A DNA stretch of 64,000 nt from Castellaniella sp049650445 (GTDB lineage Bacteria > Pseudomonadota > Gammaproteobacteria > Burkholderiales > Burkholderiaceae_B), in contig NZ_JBASAD010000032.1 in NCBI RefSeq assembly GCF_049650445.1, forward strand, positions 1 to 64,000, given 5' to 3'. Numbering within the stretch: the first letter of the stretch is position 1; every line of letters begins with the position of its first letter. Under the pieces are notes generated by a model, which saw nothing but the letters and a program-made list of their open reading frames with translations, ran no database searches and was not told the origin of the DNA. A program made the position numbers and the translations under genes. This document shows, piece after piece, positions 45,206 through 54,513 of this stretch.

Positions 45206-47143
45206 TTATCGAACCGGCTGCAACTCCACATGCACGGCCGTGCCGGCCACGGCGGCGGCGCCCCCGCGCGGCATGTCGGCATCCCCTAACACTTTGGATT
45301 CGACATACGCGGATCCGGCCCGCACGGGCCCGGACACCGCCGCCTCGCGCACGGCTTCGAAGCGCACGCGCGTCTGCTGCCCCTGAATCAGGTCGAGATA
45401 CTCGCCTGCGCTCATGGGTTTGCCATTATCGGGCCAGGTAGCGCTCAGGGCGGGGCCGGTGTCGCCGGACTGCAGGCGTGGCGGAACCACGGGATGGCCC
45501 TCGATCGACACCACGCGCGGCCGCAGCAGGAACAAGCGTTCGCGGCGCTGCATGGTCTTGCTCTTGCTGGAGAACAGCGCGCCCAGCAAGGGAATATCGC
45601 CCAGGCCTGGCACCTTGTCGACCTGCTGGCTGTCCTGGCTGCTGTTATAGCCGCCGACCAGCAGGGTCTGGCCATCGTTCACGATGGCCAGCGTGCTGAT
45701 GCTGCTTTTGCGCACTGTCGGCAGCGAGCCGATCCTGCGCTCATCCTGGATGCGGCCGTCCTCGATGTCCACCGTGAGCTCGACCCGGCGCCGGTCGCTG
45801 CTGCCTTCGATGTAGCGCGGCGTCACGCGCAGCGACGTGCCCACCGTGATGGGCGTGACCGTGGCCACGCGCTCGCCCGTGGTCTGGATATAGAACGTAT
45901 CCGACAGGTCGATGAGAGCACCCATGTTGTCGGCCGTCAGGATGGACGGCTGCGACAGGATATTGGCCGCTCCCTTGGTTTCCAGCGCATGCAGGCGCGC
46001 CGCCAACACGTTGGTGATGGACAGCCCCAGGGTGCCCGGCGACAGCGAGGCGCCGCTATCCAGCGGCAGCCCGTTGCTGGGACTGAGGCCGAAATCGCTG
46101 TAGCCGAAAGTCGCATTCCCGGCCTTGGCCCCCCAGGTGACGCCCAGTTCGCTGACATTGTCGGAGTTCACGTCGACGATCATCGCCTCGATCTCGATCA
46201 GAGTGCTGGGCACGTCGAGCTGCTCGATGAGCTGCCGGTAGATAGGGATGCGATCAGGAATGTCTTGCACGATGATGGCATTCAGGCGGGGGTCCGCCTG
46301 CACCGTCGGCTCACGGAACCGCAATCCCGAAGCGCGACGCCGGGATTCCGACGCCGTCGAGCCGCTTCCGGCAGGCGCGGGCGGGGCGCCATCCGCCCCC
46401 CCGTCCGGCCCGGCGAACACCGGCGGATTCTCGCGCAGCGGCGCGGCCACTGCGGTCAGGGTTTCATTGTTGGCGCCGGAGCCCGAGCCCAGGATCAGAT
46501 TGCGCAGGACTGTCGCCAAGCCCGGCGTCACAACGCTTTCCGAGCGGTAGCTGACGGTGCGGTCATTGACCGAAGCGTGTTTCAGACGGAACACCGCCAC
46601 CTGCTGCCCGCCTGCCCCCAGCGGCAACGCCGCCACCATTTTCTGCACCAGTTTGACATAGGCGGGCGGACCGGAGACCAGAGCGATCCCCTGATCGGCC
46701 AGTTCCCCCCAGCCGAAGCGGGGATCGAGCACGCCCAGTTCCATCAAGGCATCACGCAGCGCCGTGATCGAACTGCCCATGGCGCTGATGGAGCGCGTCA
46801 CCATGGCGCTGGAGGGGCTGACGAACAAAGTGCCCGAATAGACGAACCAGTTGAAACCGTACACACCGCCCAGCCGGTCCATGAACTCGGTCGGCGTCGC
46901 TGCATTGAACCGGCCGTTGACCGTACCCGCGACTCCGGGGGCCAGTTCCAGAGCCAGACTGAAGCCGCCGGCGAACTGCCGCAGCACGCTCTGCAGGCTT
47001 TCATTCTCGGCGTAATAGCTGTAAGCGGCCAGCGGCCAGTTCGGCGCTGCCCGTGCGGTCGTGCCCACCAGACACAAGGCCAGCGCGCAGGCCGGCATCC
47101 AACGTTTCAACAAAGCAACTCCTGTATATCGTGTGATCATCAT
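45206..47143 (-). CDS. sctC: T3SS outer-membrane secretin SctC (BscC)
   Basis: Forms the outer-membrane ring of the injectisome. The protein has up to 645 residues, with a signal peptide (LKRWMPACALALCLVGTTAR), N-domains (SVLRQFAGGFSLALELAPGV), a repeated ring-building region (LRFREPTVQADPRLNAIIVQ) and the C-terminal secretin domain (TLLVGGYNSSQD, VPGLGDIPLLGALF). The ATG at 47143 overlaps the preceding stop as ATGA. A TTG eleven codons downstream has a better AGGAG and gives a cleaner signal peptide, so the true start may be there. It is last in the long minus-strand operon, after the BscW-like gene, as in Bordetella. Confidence 0.94.
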   Translation of the reverse strand: MMITRYTGVALLKRWMPACALALCLVGTTARAAPNWPLAAYSYYAENESLQSVLRQFAGGFSLALELAPGVAGTVNGRFNAATPTEFMDRLGGVYGFNWFVYSGTLFVSPSSAMVTRSISAMGSSITALRDALMELGVLDPRFGWGELADQGIALVSGPPAYVKLVQKMVAALPLGAGGQQVAVFRLKHASVNDRTVSYRSESVVTPGLATVLRNLILGSGSGANNETLTAVAAPLRENPPVFAGPDGGADGAPPAPAGSGSTASESRRRASGLRFREPTVQADPRLNAIIVQDIPDRIPIYRQLIEQLDVPSTLIEIEAMIVDVNSDNVSELGVTWGAKAGNATFGYSDFGLSPSNGLPLDSGASLSPGTLGLSITNVLAARLHALETKGAANILSQPSILTADNMGALIDLSDTFYIQTTGERVATVTPITVGTSLRVTPRYIEGSSDRRRVELTVDIEDGRIQDERRIGSLPTVRKSSISTLAIVNDGQTLLVGGYNSSQDSQQVDKVPGLGDIPLLGALFSSKSKTMQRRERLFLLRPRVVSIEGHPVVPPRLQSGDTGPALSATWPDNGKPMSAGEYLDLIQGQQTRVRFEAVREAAVSGPVRAGSAYVESKVLGDADMPRGGAAAVAGTAVHVELQPVR

Positions 47144-47538
47144 GCCGCTCGCCGCACCGCACTCGTCCAGAACGCCAAGGCATTGGCGAAATCACCCACG
47201 GCCTCATCCATTCCGACGGCATCCATATCGGGACGCACCATCTGCTGCAGCCACACGGCGTCTTCGTCCGGATCGACCACGCAGGCCGAAGGATGATTGC
47301 TCAGCATGCCGGCGGCCTGCCGGCCGATTTCGGCAAAGAGTCGTTCGCGCTCCAGGCTGCCTGGCGGCAAGGCGCACAACCGCGCGCTGATCGCCAGCCA
47401 GCCGTTGCGCGCCCCCAGCAGGTGCACACGATACTTGTCGTCGATCCGGATCGTGAGGCGGCCATCGGCGCGCACGCCGTCTGCAATACCATGGCGGGCG
47501 GCGTAGTCCGCGATCAGGGGGTGGGATGGGACGGTCAT
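47140..47538 (-). CDS. CesT-like T3SS chaperone between sctU and sctC (BscW position)
   Basis: A 132-residue protein starting MTVPSHPLIADYAARHGIAD, then GRLTIRIDDKYRVHLLGARN and a C-terminal helical part, a chaperone-like fold related to CesT or the YscW/BscW position. CGGAG is eight bases before the ATG at 47538. It starts four bases after sctU ends and overlaps sctC by four bases. In Bordetella a small gene, bscW, sits at exactly this place. It could be a chaperone for a late substrate or assist the secretin; sequence alone does not decide. Confidence 0.7.
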   Translation of the reverse strand: MTVPSHPLIADYAARHGIADGVRADGRLTIRIDDKYRVHLLGARNGWLAISARLCALPPGSLERERLFAEIGRQAAGMLSNHPSACVVDPDEDAVWLQQMVRPDMDAVGMDEAVGDFANALAFWTSAVRRAA

Positions 47539-47542
47539 CGTT

Positions 47543-48595
47543 CTACTCCGGTGATTCCGCCGCCAGCTTGCGCACCAGGCGCAGCACTTCAGCGACGGGT
47601 TCGATGAGTTCGCTCGGGATGTATTGATCCAGTTGGGCATCGGCCATCAGGGCCCGCGCCAGGGGAATGTTCTGCATGACAGGCACGCCGGCCTCGCGCG
47701 CGGCGCGCATCATTTCCATCGCAAGCGCGCCCTCGCCCTTGGCCAGCACCACGGGCAACGGCGTTTCGTCCTCGTCGTAGTAAAGGGCGATCGCCAGGTG
47801 CGTCGGGTTGGTTACCACCACCGTGGCCTTGCGCGTGCTCTGGACGGCGCCCTGCATGACCATTTCCTGGTGCAGGTGCTTGCGCTTGCCCTTGATGTGG
47901 GGATCGCCTTCCATTTCCTTGTATTCTTGCTTGATCTCTTCCTTGCTCATCATCAGTTGCTTGCGGTGCTGCATGCGCTGCCAGACGAAATCAGCCAGGG
48001 AAATGATGACGTAGGCGACCGCCACATTGACGATCAGCGTGCGCAGCATGCCGCCCACCCCGGTCTGCAGACCGGCCAAACCGCTGTGCGGCACCGACAT
48101 CAGTTGCGGCAACGCATCGCGCACCACCAGCGTGACCAGGATCGAGAGAAAGGCGATCTTGAACGCCGACTTGAGGAACTCGACCAGGTTCTTCTTGGAA
48201 AAAATGTTCTTGAGATTAGACGCGGGATTCAGCTTCTGGCCTGAGGGAATCAGTTTCTTGAAGGCCAGCACGATGCCGACCTGCAGGAATTCGCTGAACA
48301 TGCCGATACCCAGCACAATCAGGAAGAAAGGCAGCAGCAACAGCAAAGCTTCGCGCAAGGTGGCATCCAGCGCAGTCTTGAGGGCGATGTCGAAGGGCAT
48401 GCCCGTCAGACCCGCCGGCACCAGCAGGATCCGGCCCAACGATTCGATCAGGCCCGTGGCGTTGCCCAGCATATAACCGAAGAGGGCCAGGATCAGCAAG
48501 GTCTGCGTGAAGTCCTTGCTATGCGCGACGTCGCCCTTTTCGCGGGATTCCCGCAGCCGCTTGGCGCTTGGCTGTTCAGTCTTTTCTCCGCTCAT
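47543..48595 (-). CDS. sctU: T3SS export-gate switch protein SctU (BscU)
   Basis: A 350-residue inner-membrane protein that switches substrate specificity from needle to translocators. Four hydrophobic segments lie in the first 200 residues. The cytoplasmic domain carries the autocleavage motif N263-P264-T265-H266 (VVVTNPTHLAIALYY). The start MSGEKTEQPSAKRLRESREK is the family N-terminus; its ATG (48595) overlaps the sctT stop as ATGA and follows GGAGG. All expected features are present. Confidence 0.97.
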   Translation of the reverse strand: MSGEKTEQPSAKRLRESREKGDVAHSKDFTQTLLILALFGYMLGNATGLIESLGRILLVPAGLTGMPFDIALKTALDATLREALLLLLPFFLIVLGIGMFSEFLQVGIVLAFKKLIPSGQKLNPASNLKNIFSKKNLVEFLKSAFKIAFLSILVTLVVRDALPQLMSVPHSGLAGLQTGVGGMLRTLIVNVAVAYVIISLADFVWQRMQHRKQLMMSKEEIKQEYKEMEGDPHIKGKRKHLHQEMVMQGAVQSTRKATVVVTNPTHLAIALYYDEDETPLPVVLAKGEGALAMEMMRAAREAGVPVMQNIPLARALMADAQLDQYIPSELIEPVAEVLRLVRKLAAESPE

Positions 48596-49392
48596 GGAAG
48601 CCTCCATTGTTCGTCGAGGAAAGGCAGGATACCCGGAATGCCGCGCACCGTATCGCCGGCATACTCGAACAGCGGGCTCATGTACAGCACCAGCACCAGC
48701 AATGCCAGGGCGCTCTTGATGGGCATGGCCAGGAAGAACACCTGCAACTGCGGCGCGAAACGGCTGACCAGGGCCAGGCCCAGTTCAGCCAGGAACATCG
48801 CCACGATGGCCGGCGCGGCAAACAGCAGCACCATGCGCATGAAACGGCTGAGTTGATCCAGCATCAGCGGGATGCTGCTGGCGCGCAGCGTCGGCGACCA
48901 GGAATACAGGTCCCAGAGCCGGAAACTGTCGTAGAGCAGCGACAGCATCAGCGTGAAGCCGCCGCCCACCAGGAAAAACACCAGGAACGCCTGATTGAAC
49001 AGAATGCCCAGGGGCGAAGAATCGTTGCCCGTGGCGGGGTTGATGACGGCACCCAGGCTGGCGCCGCGCTGGTTGTCGACGACGAAGCCCACCGCCTCAA
49101 AGATCCAGAAGGGAATCGCCACCATGAAGCCCATTACCAGGCCGATGAAGACTTCCTTGGCGATCAGCAGCAGCAGGCCCACCGTGCCCAGGTCCACTTC
49201 CGCATAGCGCGGCATTACCATGGGAACCAGCACCAGCCCCAAGCCGGCGCAGATGCCGTAACGCAGCAGCCCCGGCAACAACTGCCGGTTGAACAGGGGC
49301 AACATGCTGCACATGGCCAGGAGCCGGGGCTGCGTCAGCGCCCAGGATCCCAGGAATACATTGAGTTCAGCATAGGCCGCGCCGGTGAGCAT
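48592..49392 (-). CDS. sctT: T3SS export-apparatus protein SctT (BscT)
   Basis: A 266-residue multi-spanning inner-membrane protein of the SctRST export gate. It has six or so hydrophobic helices, including LLLIAKEVFIGLVMGFMVAI and FFLVGGGFTLMLSLLYDSF, and ends with the FEYAGDTVRGIPGILPFL region. The ATG at 49392 (MLTGAAYAELNVFLGSW) is 13 bases downstream of the sctS stop. In assembled gates one SctT caps the SctR ring. Confidence 0.95.
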   Translation of the reverse strand: MLTGAAYAELNVFLGSWALTQPRLLAMCSMLPLFNRQLLPGLLRYGICAGLGLVLVPMVMPRYAEVDLGTVGLLLLIAKEVFIGLVMGFMVAIPFWIFEAVGFVVDNQRGASLGAVINPATGNDSSPLGILFNQAFLVFFLVGGGFTLMLSLLYDSFRLWDLYSWSPTLRASSIPLMLDQLSRFMRMVLLFAAPAIVAMFLAELGLALVSRFAPQLQVFFLAMPIKSALALLVLVLYMSPLFEYAGDTVRGIPGILPFLDEQWRLP

Positions 49393-49405
49393 CTCTCGTC
49401 CGTCC

Positions 49406-49672
49406 TCAGCGTATCTTGTGGAACAGGTCAAACACGGCCACAGCGTAGTTGTAAAGCTCGCCGCTGACCCAGCGCGCCGTGAGCAGCAGGGTGATGAACA
49501 CGGCGATCAGCTTGATCGCGAAGGACAGCGTCTGCTCCTGGATCTGCGTCAGCGCCTGGAACAGCGAGAACAGCGTCCCCACGATGGCTGCCACGGCGAT
49601 CGGCGGCAGCGACAGCCACAGGGTCAGGTACAGCGCCTGGGTCATGTAGGAGACGATATCGACGGTTCCCAT
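49406..49672 (-). CDS. sctS: T3SS export-apparatus protein SctS (BscS)
   Basis: An 88-residue protein with two membrane helices: LYLTLWLSLPPIAVAAIVGT and AIKLIAVFITLLLTARWVSG, linked by FSLFQALTQIQEQTLSF, the highly conserved SctS/FliQ loop. Four copies assemble round the SctR-SctT core. It lies between sctR and sctT with 7- and 13-base gaps. Confidence 0.96.
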   Translation of the reverse strand: MGTVDIVSYMTQALYLTLWLSLPPIAVAAIVGTLFSLFQALTQIQEQTLSFAIKLIAVFITLLLTARWVSGELYNYAVAVFDLFHKIR

Positions 49673-49679
49673 GCGCGCC

Positions 49680-50360
49680 TCAGGAGTAGGACAGGACCAG
49701 GCCCTGGATCAGCCGCGTCCAGCCATCGATCATGACGAACAGGAAAAGCTTGAGCGGCATGGAGATCGTCACCGGGGACACCATCATCATGCCCATCGCC
49801 AACAGAATGTTGGACACGATCAGATCGATGATGACGAAGGGCAGGTAGAGCAGGAAACCGATCTGGAACGCGGCCGTGAGCTCGGAGACCAGGAATGCCG
49901 GGATCAGCACGATCATGTCGTCCTGGCGCAGTTCACGCGCCTGGGCCTCGCCCCACAGATGGCGAGCGGTGCGCACGAAGAAATCCCGCTGCTCGGGCCG
50001 GCTGTTCTTCAGCATGAAGCCGCGCAGCGGCTCGATGCCGCGCGACACGGCATCGAGCATGGCGCCCACAGGATCGTTGCGGGATTCGGCGGCGGCGGAC
50101 TGGCTGGTCGGCGCACTCACCGCGCGCAGTTCCTGCCCGACCTGCATCACCACCGGCCCCATGACGTAGACCGACAGGATCACAGCCAGGCCGTAGAGCG
50201 CCATATTGGGCGGCACCTGCTGCACGCCCAAGGCATTGCGCACCAACGCGAACACCACGGCCAGTTTCAGGAAAGACGTGGTCATCACGGCAGCCAGCGG
50301 CAGCAGCGCCAGCAGCGCCAGCGCAATGGCCAGACTGACGGGATCGAAATTACCGCTCAT
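49680..50360 (-). CDS. sctR: T3SS export-apparatus protein SctR (BscR)
   Basis: A 226-residue inner-membrane protein of the FliP/SctR family, five copies per export gate. Typical stretches: LPLAAVMTTSFLKLAVVFAL, VRNALGVQQVPPNMALYGLA, ELTAAFQIGFLLYLPFVIID and the plug region MGMMMVSPVTISMPLKLFLF. The start is the ATG at 50360, which overlaps the end of sctQ by 11 bases. Confidence 0.97.
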   Translation of the reverse strand: MSGNFDPVSLAIALALLALLPLAAVMTTSFLKLAVVFALVRNALGVQQVPPNMALYGLAVILSVYVMGPVVMQVGQELRAVSAPTSQSAAAESRNDPVGAMLDAVSRGIEPLRGFMLKNSRPEQRDFFVRTARHLWGEAQARELRQDDMIVLIPAFLVSELTAAFQIGFLLYLPFVIIDLIVSNILLAMGMMMVSPVTISMPLKLFLFVMIDGWTRLIQGLVLSYS

Positions 50361-51432
50361 GGGATTTCTGGCCCAATGTGCCGACCCGCACGCCGATTTT
50401 GCCGTCCACATCGACCAGATCACCGGTGCCGATCAGCGCGCCGTTGGCGCGGATCATGACCGGACCATCGGCGAGCGGCCGCTGCAGATTGAATAGGGCG
50501 CCCGGCTGCAACTGGCGTAATTCGGCCAGCGACAGGACCCGATCACCGAGGTCGAAGGTCAGCCTCACCGGCACGGCGTCGATATCCAGCGGTTCGGCGG
50601 GCGGAGTGTCTTCGGCGGATGGAACAGTCTGAGTCATGAGGGAGGTCCAGCCTTGGGTCACGAGATAAGAAGAATGTTCGGCGCGCACGCGCACGCCCTG
50701 GCCTTGCGGAATGCCCAGCCACAGCTCGCCTTCGGGGCCGACCAGATACTGATCCAGCAGGACGACGTCGCCCGCGCCCAGGGCGCGCAGGTCGGAGGTC
50801 GGCAGATCGGCACACCCGATCTCGGCGCGCAGGCGCACCGGCAGAGTTGATTCGTCGCATGCGTCCGATCCACCCGGAGGCACCCGGCTGAGCAGGCCGG
50901 CCAGCAGCATCAGGCCCAGGTCGTCGGCCTCCAGCACCGCCAGCCCTGTTTCGCCGCGCGCCTCGGCACGGGCTGCCAGGGTCCAGGCATGAGGCGGCAC
51001 CCCTTCGCGAGGCTCGGCCAGCACGCGTACCGGACCGCCCGGCGAAGCCGGCGACAGCGCCGCTGCGGCCTCGGCCAGGAGGGTCTCCAGGGCAGCGGCC
51101 CGCAGCACCTCGGGCAGTTCTCCGGCCCCCAGGTCCGGCAGCCGGGCATCAACCCAGGCCGAAAGCGTGGCCGGCGGCAGGCTCAGGCGCAGGGCGGCGC
51201 CCGCCCATTCCAGGTCAGCCCGATAAGAAGCCGCCTGGCGCAAGGCGTCCGGCGCGCCCGGTGCCAGGCTCAGGCGCCAGGCGCCGGGCACTGCATCGAC
51301 GCCATCGGGCGCCGGCAGTTCGACCCGCAGATCCGCCCCATGGATCGCTACCATGGTCAGCGCCTGGGCCTGGTTGGCCGTCAAGCGCGGCAGGTCAACG
51401 TTCCGGTGTGGCAAGGCGTTCATCGAATCCAT
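50350..51432 (-). CDS. sctQ: T3SS sorting-platform protein SctQ (BscQ)
   Basis: A 360-residue cytoplasmic C-ring/sorting-platform component. The C-terminal SpoA domain, RLTFDLGDRVLSLAELRQLQ PGALFNL with NGALIGTGDLVDVDGKIGVR, is the FliN/SctQ signature; an upstream SpoA-like region (LLDQYLVGPEGELWL) precedes it. The ATG at 51432 gives MDSMNALPHRN; an ATG three codons later is possible. Many SctQ genes also make the C-terminal SpoA part from an internal start; I could not confirm one here. Confidence 0.9.
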   Translation of the reverse strand: MDSMNALPHRNVDLPRLTANQAQALTMVAIHGADLRVELPAPDGVDAVPGAWRLSLAPGAPDALRQAASYRADLEWAGAALRLSLPPATLSAWVDARLPDLGAGELPEVLRAAALETLLAEAAAALSPASPGGPVRVLAEPREGVPPHAWTLAARAEARGETGLAVLEADDLGLMLLAGLLSRVPPGGSDACDESTLPVRLRAEIGCADLPTSDLRALGAGDVVLLDQYLVGPEGELWLGIPQGQGVRVRAEHSSYLVTQGWTSLMTQTVPSAEDTPPAEPLDIDAVPVRLTFDLGDRVLSLAELRQLQPGALFNLQRPLADGPVMIRANGALIGTGDLVDVDGKIGVRVGTLGQKSHER

Positions 51433-51445
51433 GAAACCATCTTCA

Positions 51446-52024
51446 TCATGTGGCCGCAGCCGCCTCCAACAGGCAAGGGTCTTCGGGGTCGTCGGTACTG
51501 ACCCGCACCAGCACGGAGCGAGTGAGCGATTGGGCAAGTTCTTCGGCCAGCGCCTGCGCGCAGCGGTTCAGGGTTTCGCGCGAAGGCTCACTGGCGCAAA
51601 CGAACGCGGCCACCAGCCTGCCCTCTTCCTCGTAAACGGACAGGGTCACGCCCGGCAGCACCTCGGCCTTCAGGTCCAGACGCACCTCGCGCCGGCCGCT
51701 GCTGCCATCGCCCACCAGCATGCGGTCGGCCGCCTCCCCCAGCGCCTGCGCCAGGCCGTCAGGGGCGGCGGCCGGCTCCGGTTGGCCTGGGGGCGTCAGG
51801 GCGCCGGGAAACAAGGAGAACGGCTTGGGGGTCCCAGCCCGCGAGTCGGCGGTTTCCGCCGCGGGCATGCAGGTTTCGCCCTCTTGCGTCAGGGCCTGCT
51901 CGAAGGCGCGCCGATCCGCATCGGACGCCTCGCGGCGCGATGCGCCGGCGCCCTGCTGCCCCAGGTCCGGCATGCTCGAGTCCAGGCCGATGTTCAGATC
52001 GATGCGGCGTTCAGTTATGTTCAT
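51446..52024 (-). CDS. sctP: T3SS needle-length/specificity protein SctP (BscP)
   Basis: A 192-residue protein in the sctP position. The first 100 residues are low-complexity, Ala/Pro/Gly-rich and probably disordered; the C-terminal part (VRLDLKAEVLPGVTLSVYEE through LTRSVLVRVSTDD) looks like the globular T3S4-type domain that touches SctU to stop needle growth. It is short for the family. The ATG at 52024 overlaps the sctO stop by four bases. The call rests on position and overall build more than on strong identity. Confidence 0.78.
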   Translation of the reverse strand: MNITERRIDLNIGLDSSMPDLGQQGAGASRREASDADRRAFEQALTQEGETCMPAAETADSRAGTPKPFSLFPGALTPPGQPEPAAAPDGLAQALGEAADRMLVGDGSSGRREVRLDLKAEVLPGVTLSVYEEEGRLVAAFVCASEPSRETLNRCAQALAEELAQSLTRSVLVRVSTDDPEDPCLLEAAAAT

Positions 52025-52527
52025 GCGGGCTCATAGTCATCATGCTGCAGCCAGTCTTCGTGGTCGCGCGTCACGGATGCCGCCTCTTCCATTTCCAGGT
52101 CTTCCTTGCGCTCCAGCTCGCGCAACTCCTCAGCCGCGTGCAGGCTGGCCAACTGGACGAATTTCTCGACCATGCGCGAGGCCTCGCGATGCACCTCGCG
52201 ATACTGGGCCAACTGCTCCGCCTCGCGGCGCGCCTGATCCCCGGCCTCTTCGAGGCGGGTTTCGTGATCGTGCTCGCCTTCGCGCAGGCCAGCGACGTCT
52301 TCCAGGACGTCCTCGATTTCACTTGCACGCACTAAGCGGCTGCACAGGTCCCGGTACATGTCCAGTTCCCTTTGCAACGACCACCGCCGGTATTCCTCAA
52401 GCTGCTCCAGCGCCTGACCCTTCAGCCTTTCGGCTTCGGCCAGCGTCTGGCGCTGCCGCATCACGGCCAACTCCGCCTGACCCTCGCGAAAGCGCTTGAT
52501 GGCCATCAATTCGCGGAATACGTTCAT
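52021..52527 (-). CDS. sctO: T3SS ATPase stalk protein SctO (BscO)
   Basis: A 168-residue protein that is almost wholly helical and charged, with long coiled-coil stretches (RFREGQAELAVMRQRQTLAE, LKGQALEQLEEYRRWSLQRE), as in YscO/FliJ stalk proteins that sit on the ATPase ring. Four-base ATGA overlaps link it to both sctN and sctP. Identification is by gene order and fold character. Confidence 0.85.
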   Translation of the reverse strand: MNVFRELMAIKRFREGQAELAVMRQRQTLAEAERLKGQALEQLEEYRRWSLQRELDMYRDLCSRLVRASEIEDVLEDVAGLREGEHDHETRLEEAGDQARREAEQLAQYREVHREASRMVEKFVQLASLHAAEELRELERKEDLEMEEAASVTRDHEDWLQHDDYEPA

Positions 52528-53861
52528 GTGACAGGCCCTTCGATGATCGCCTTCATGGCTTCGATCGCGTCATGCAAGGTTGAATGCTCGTCGGTCTTCT
52601 GCCGCAAAAAACGGTTGATGGCGTCGATCTTGTCGATGGCCTCGTCCGTTACGGCATCCCCGCCGCGCTTGTACTCGCCGATCTTGACCAGCAGTTCGAC
52701 CTCCTGGTACTTGGCCATCAGCTCGCGCACGCGCCCGGCGAACCGCTTGTGCTCGTCCGTCACCACGGCGTTCATGACCCGGCTGGCCGAAGACAGCACA
52801 TCAATGGCGGGATAATGGTTGGAGGCACCCAGCTTGCGCGACAGCACAATATGCCCGTCCAGGATGGAACGCGTCTCGTCGGCAATGGGCTCGGTCATGT
52901 CGTCGCCCTCGACCAGCACAGTATAGAGGGCTGTGATGGAGCCGTGCTCGTTCATGCCGACCCGCTCCATGAGCTTGGGCAGGGTCGCGAATACGGACGG
53001 CGGGTAGCCCCGGCGCGTCGGCGGCTCGCCCGCCGCCAGGCCGATCTCGCGCTGCGCACGCGCGAAACGGGTGACCGAATCCATCAGGAACAACACCCGT
53101 TTGCCCTGATCGCGGAAATACTCGGCGATGGCCGTGGCGACGTAGGATGCTTTGGCACGCTCCATCGAGGACTTGTCGCTGGTGGCGCACACGATGACAC
53201 TCTTGCGCCGCCCCTCAGGGCCCAACTCATGCTCCAGAAACTCGCGCACTTCGCGGCCCCGCTCGCCGATCAATGCCACCACGGTCACATCCACGTCGGC
53301 GCCCTTGACCAGCATGCCCATCAGCGTGGATTTACCGCCGCCGGCCGCCGCGAAAATCCCCATGCGCTGGCCTTCGCCACAGGTCAGCATGCCGTCCAAC
53401 GCCCGCACGCCGAGCTCCAACGGCCTGTCGATGATGCGACGCTTGAGTGGATCGGGCGCTTCGGCGAAGACCGGGTAGAACTTGCTGGCCTCCAGCGGGC
53501 CGCGCTCGGCCACGTCGAGGGGCCGGCCCAACCCGTCGAGCACCCGGCCCAGCAGCCCTGCTCCCACGGGCACCATGTGCGCCCGCCCAGTGGGAATGAC
53601 CTCGGTCGCGGAAGAAATGCCGTACATGTCTCCCAGCGGGGTCAGCAAAGCGGCGTCCCGGGCGAAGCCCACGACTTCGCCCTTCATCTCGAAATCTTCG
53701 CCCGGATTGCGCAGGATGCAGACTTCGCCGATTTTCACCATCGGGACGACGGCCTTGATGATGGTGCCGATGACCTGAGTCACCCGCCCCTTGATCCGCA
53801 AGGTCGGCGTGTCGTGCAGCGCCATTTCCATCATTTCGGTGATGTAGTCGAACTGACGCAT
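52524..53861 (-). CDS. sctN: T3SS ATPase SctN (BscN)
   Basis: A 445-residue ATPase that unfolds substrates and detaches chaperones at the injectisome base. Walker A AAAGGGKST lies at about 171-179, then LIGERGREVREFLEHEL, Walker B region KRVLFLMDSVTRFARAQREI and the conserved GEPPTRRGYPPSVFATLPKL. The ATG at 53861 (MRQFDYITEMM) is 13 bases after the sctL stop. All catalytic elements are intact. Confidence 0.97.
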   Translation of the reverse strand: MRQFDYITEMMEMALHDTPTLRIKGRVTQVIGTIIKAVVPMVKIGEVCILRNPGEDFEMKGEVVGFARDAALLTPLGDMYGISSATEVIPTGRAHMVPVGAGLLGRVLDGLGRPLDVAERGPLEASKFYPVFAEAPDPLKRRIIDRPLELGVRALDGMLTCGEGQRMGIFAAAGGGKSTLMGMLVKGADVDVTVVALIGERGREVREFLEHELGPEGRRKSVIVCATSDKSSMERAKASYVATAIAEYFRDQGKRVLFLMDSVTRFARAQREIGLAAGEPPTRRGYPPSVFATLPKLMERVGMNEHGSITALYTVLVEGDDMTEPIADETRSILDGHIVLSRKLGASNHYPAIDVLSSASRVMNAVVTDEHKRFAGRVRELMAKYQEVELLVKIGEYKRGGDAVTDEAIDKIDAINRFLRQKTDEHSTLHDAIEAMKAIIEGPVT

Positions 53862-53874
53862 GGCCTGGCCCGCC

Positions 53875-54513
53875 CTAAACCCGGCTGCCCAGCGTGCGCT
53901 GGAACGCACCCTGCAAGGCTGCGATCTGACCCTCCAGGCTGGCCTCGACCATGCCGATCTCGCTTTCTAGAATGCAGGCGCCCGGCGTCAGCCGCGCATC
54001 GGCCAGCAAATCCAGGTAACCGACTCCGGGGTAGGCGGCCAGGATGTCGTTGATACGCGCCCGCACGATTTCGACTTCGTCCGGATGCAGCCGCAGAGTC
54101 ATGTGTTTCTGGTTGCGCACCACGGCCAGCACATTGCGCACCACGATCATGATTTTTTCGCGATCGTCGAATCCATCGATGACCTTGCGTACAGCCGACA
54201 TGACCAGATCGACCATTTCGTTTTCCACGCCGGCGAAGTAATCGACCGTGCGGCCGACAGTCTCGATCATCTTCTCGGCCTGGTCGAGCAGGGCCTCCTG
54301 CTTGCCGTCCTCGTAGCCGCGGCGGCGTTCGGCCTCGAAGGCTTCCTGGGCCCCCGCCAGGATGGCGTCGGCCTGCGCACGCGCCTCGTCGATGAGCGCC
54401 TGGGCCTGGATCAGCGCAGCATAATCGGCCGCGCGCAGCACCCGGGCCGCCGGATCCGGGACTGCCGCCAGGGGGCGCGGGTTCAGCGCATTGCGAGAAA
54501 TGAGGAATGCCAT
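53875..54513 (-). CDS. sctL: T3SS sorting-platform protein SctL (BscL)
   Basis: A 212-residue SctL/FliH-type stator that links the ATPase to SctQ. MAFLISRNALNPRPLAAVPD is followed by a long Ala/Glu/Gln-rich coiled coil (AALIQAQALIDEARAQADAI) and a C-terminal domain with LRLHPDEVEIVRARIND and DARLTPGACILESEIGMVEA, the family's conserved end. It overlaps sctK by 31 bases. Confidence 0.93.
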   Translation of the reverse strand: MAFLISRNALNPRPLAAVPDPAARVLRAADYAALIQAQALIDEARAQADAILAGAQEAFEAERRRGYEDGKQEALLDQAEKMIETVGRTVDYFAGVENEMVDLVMSAVRKVIDGFDDREKIMIVVRNVLAVVRNQKHMTLRLHPDEVEIVRARINDILAAYPGVGYLDLLADARLTPGACILESEIGMVEASLEGQIAALQGAFQRTLGSRV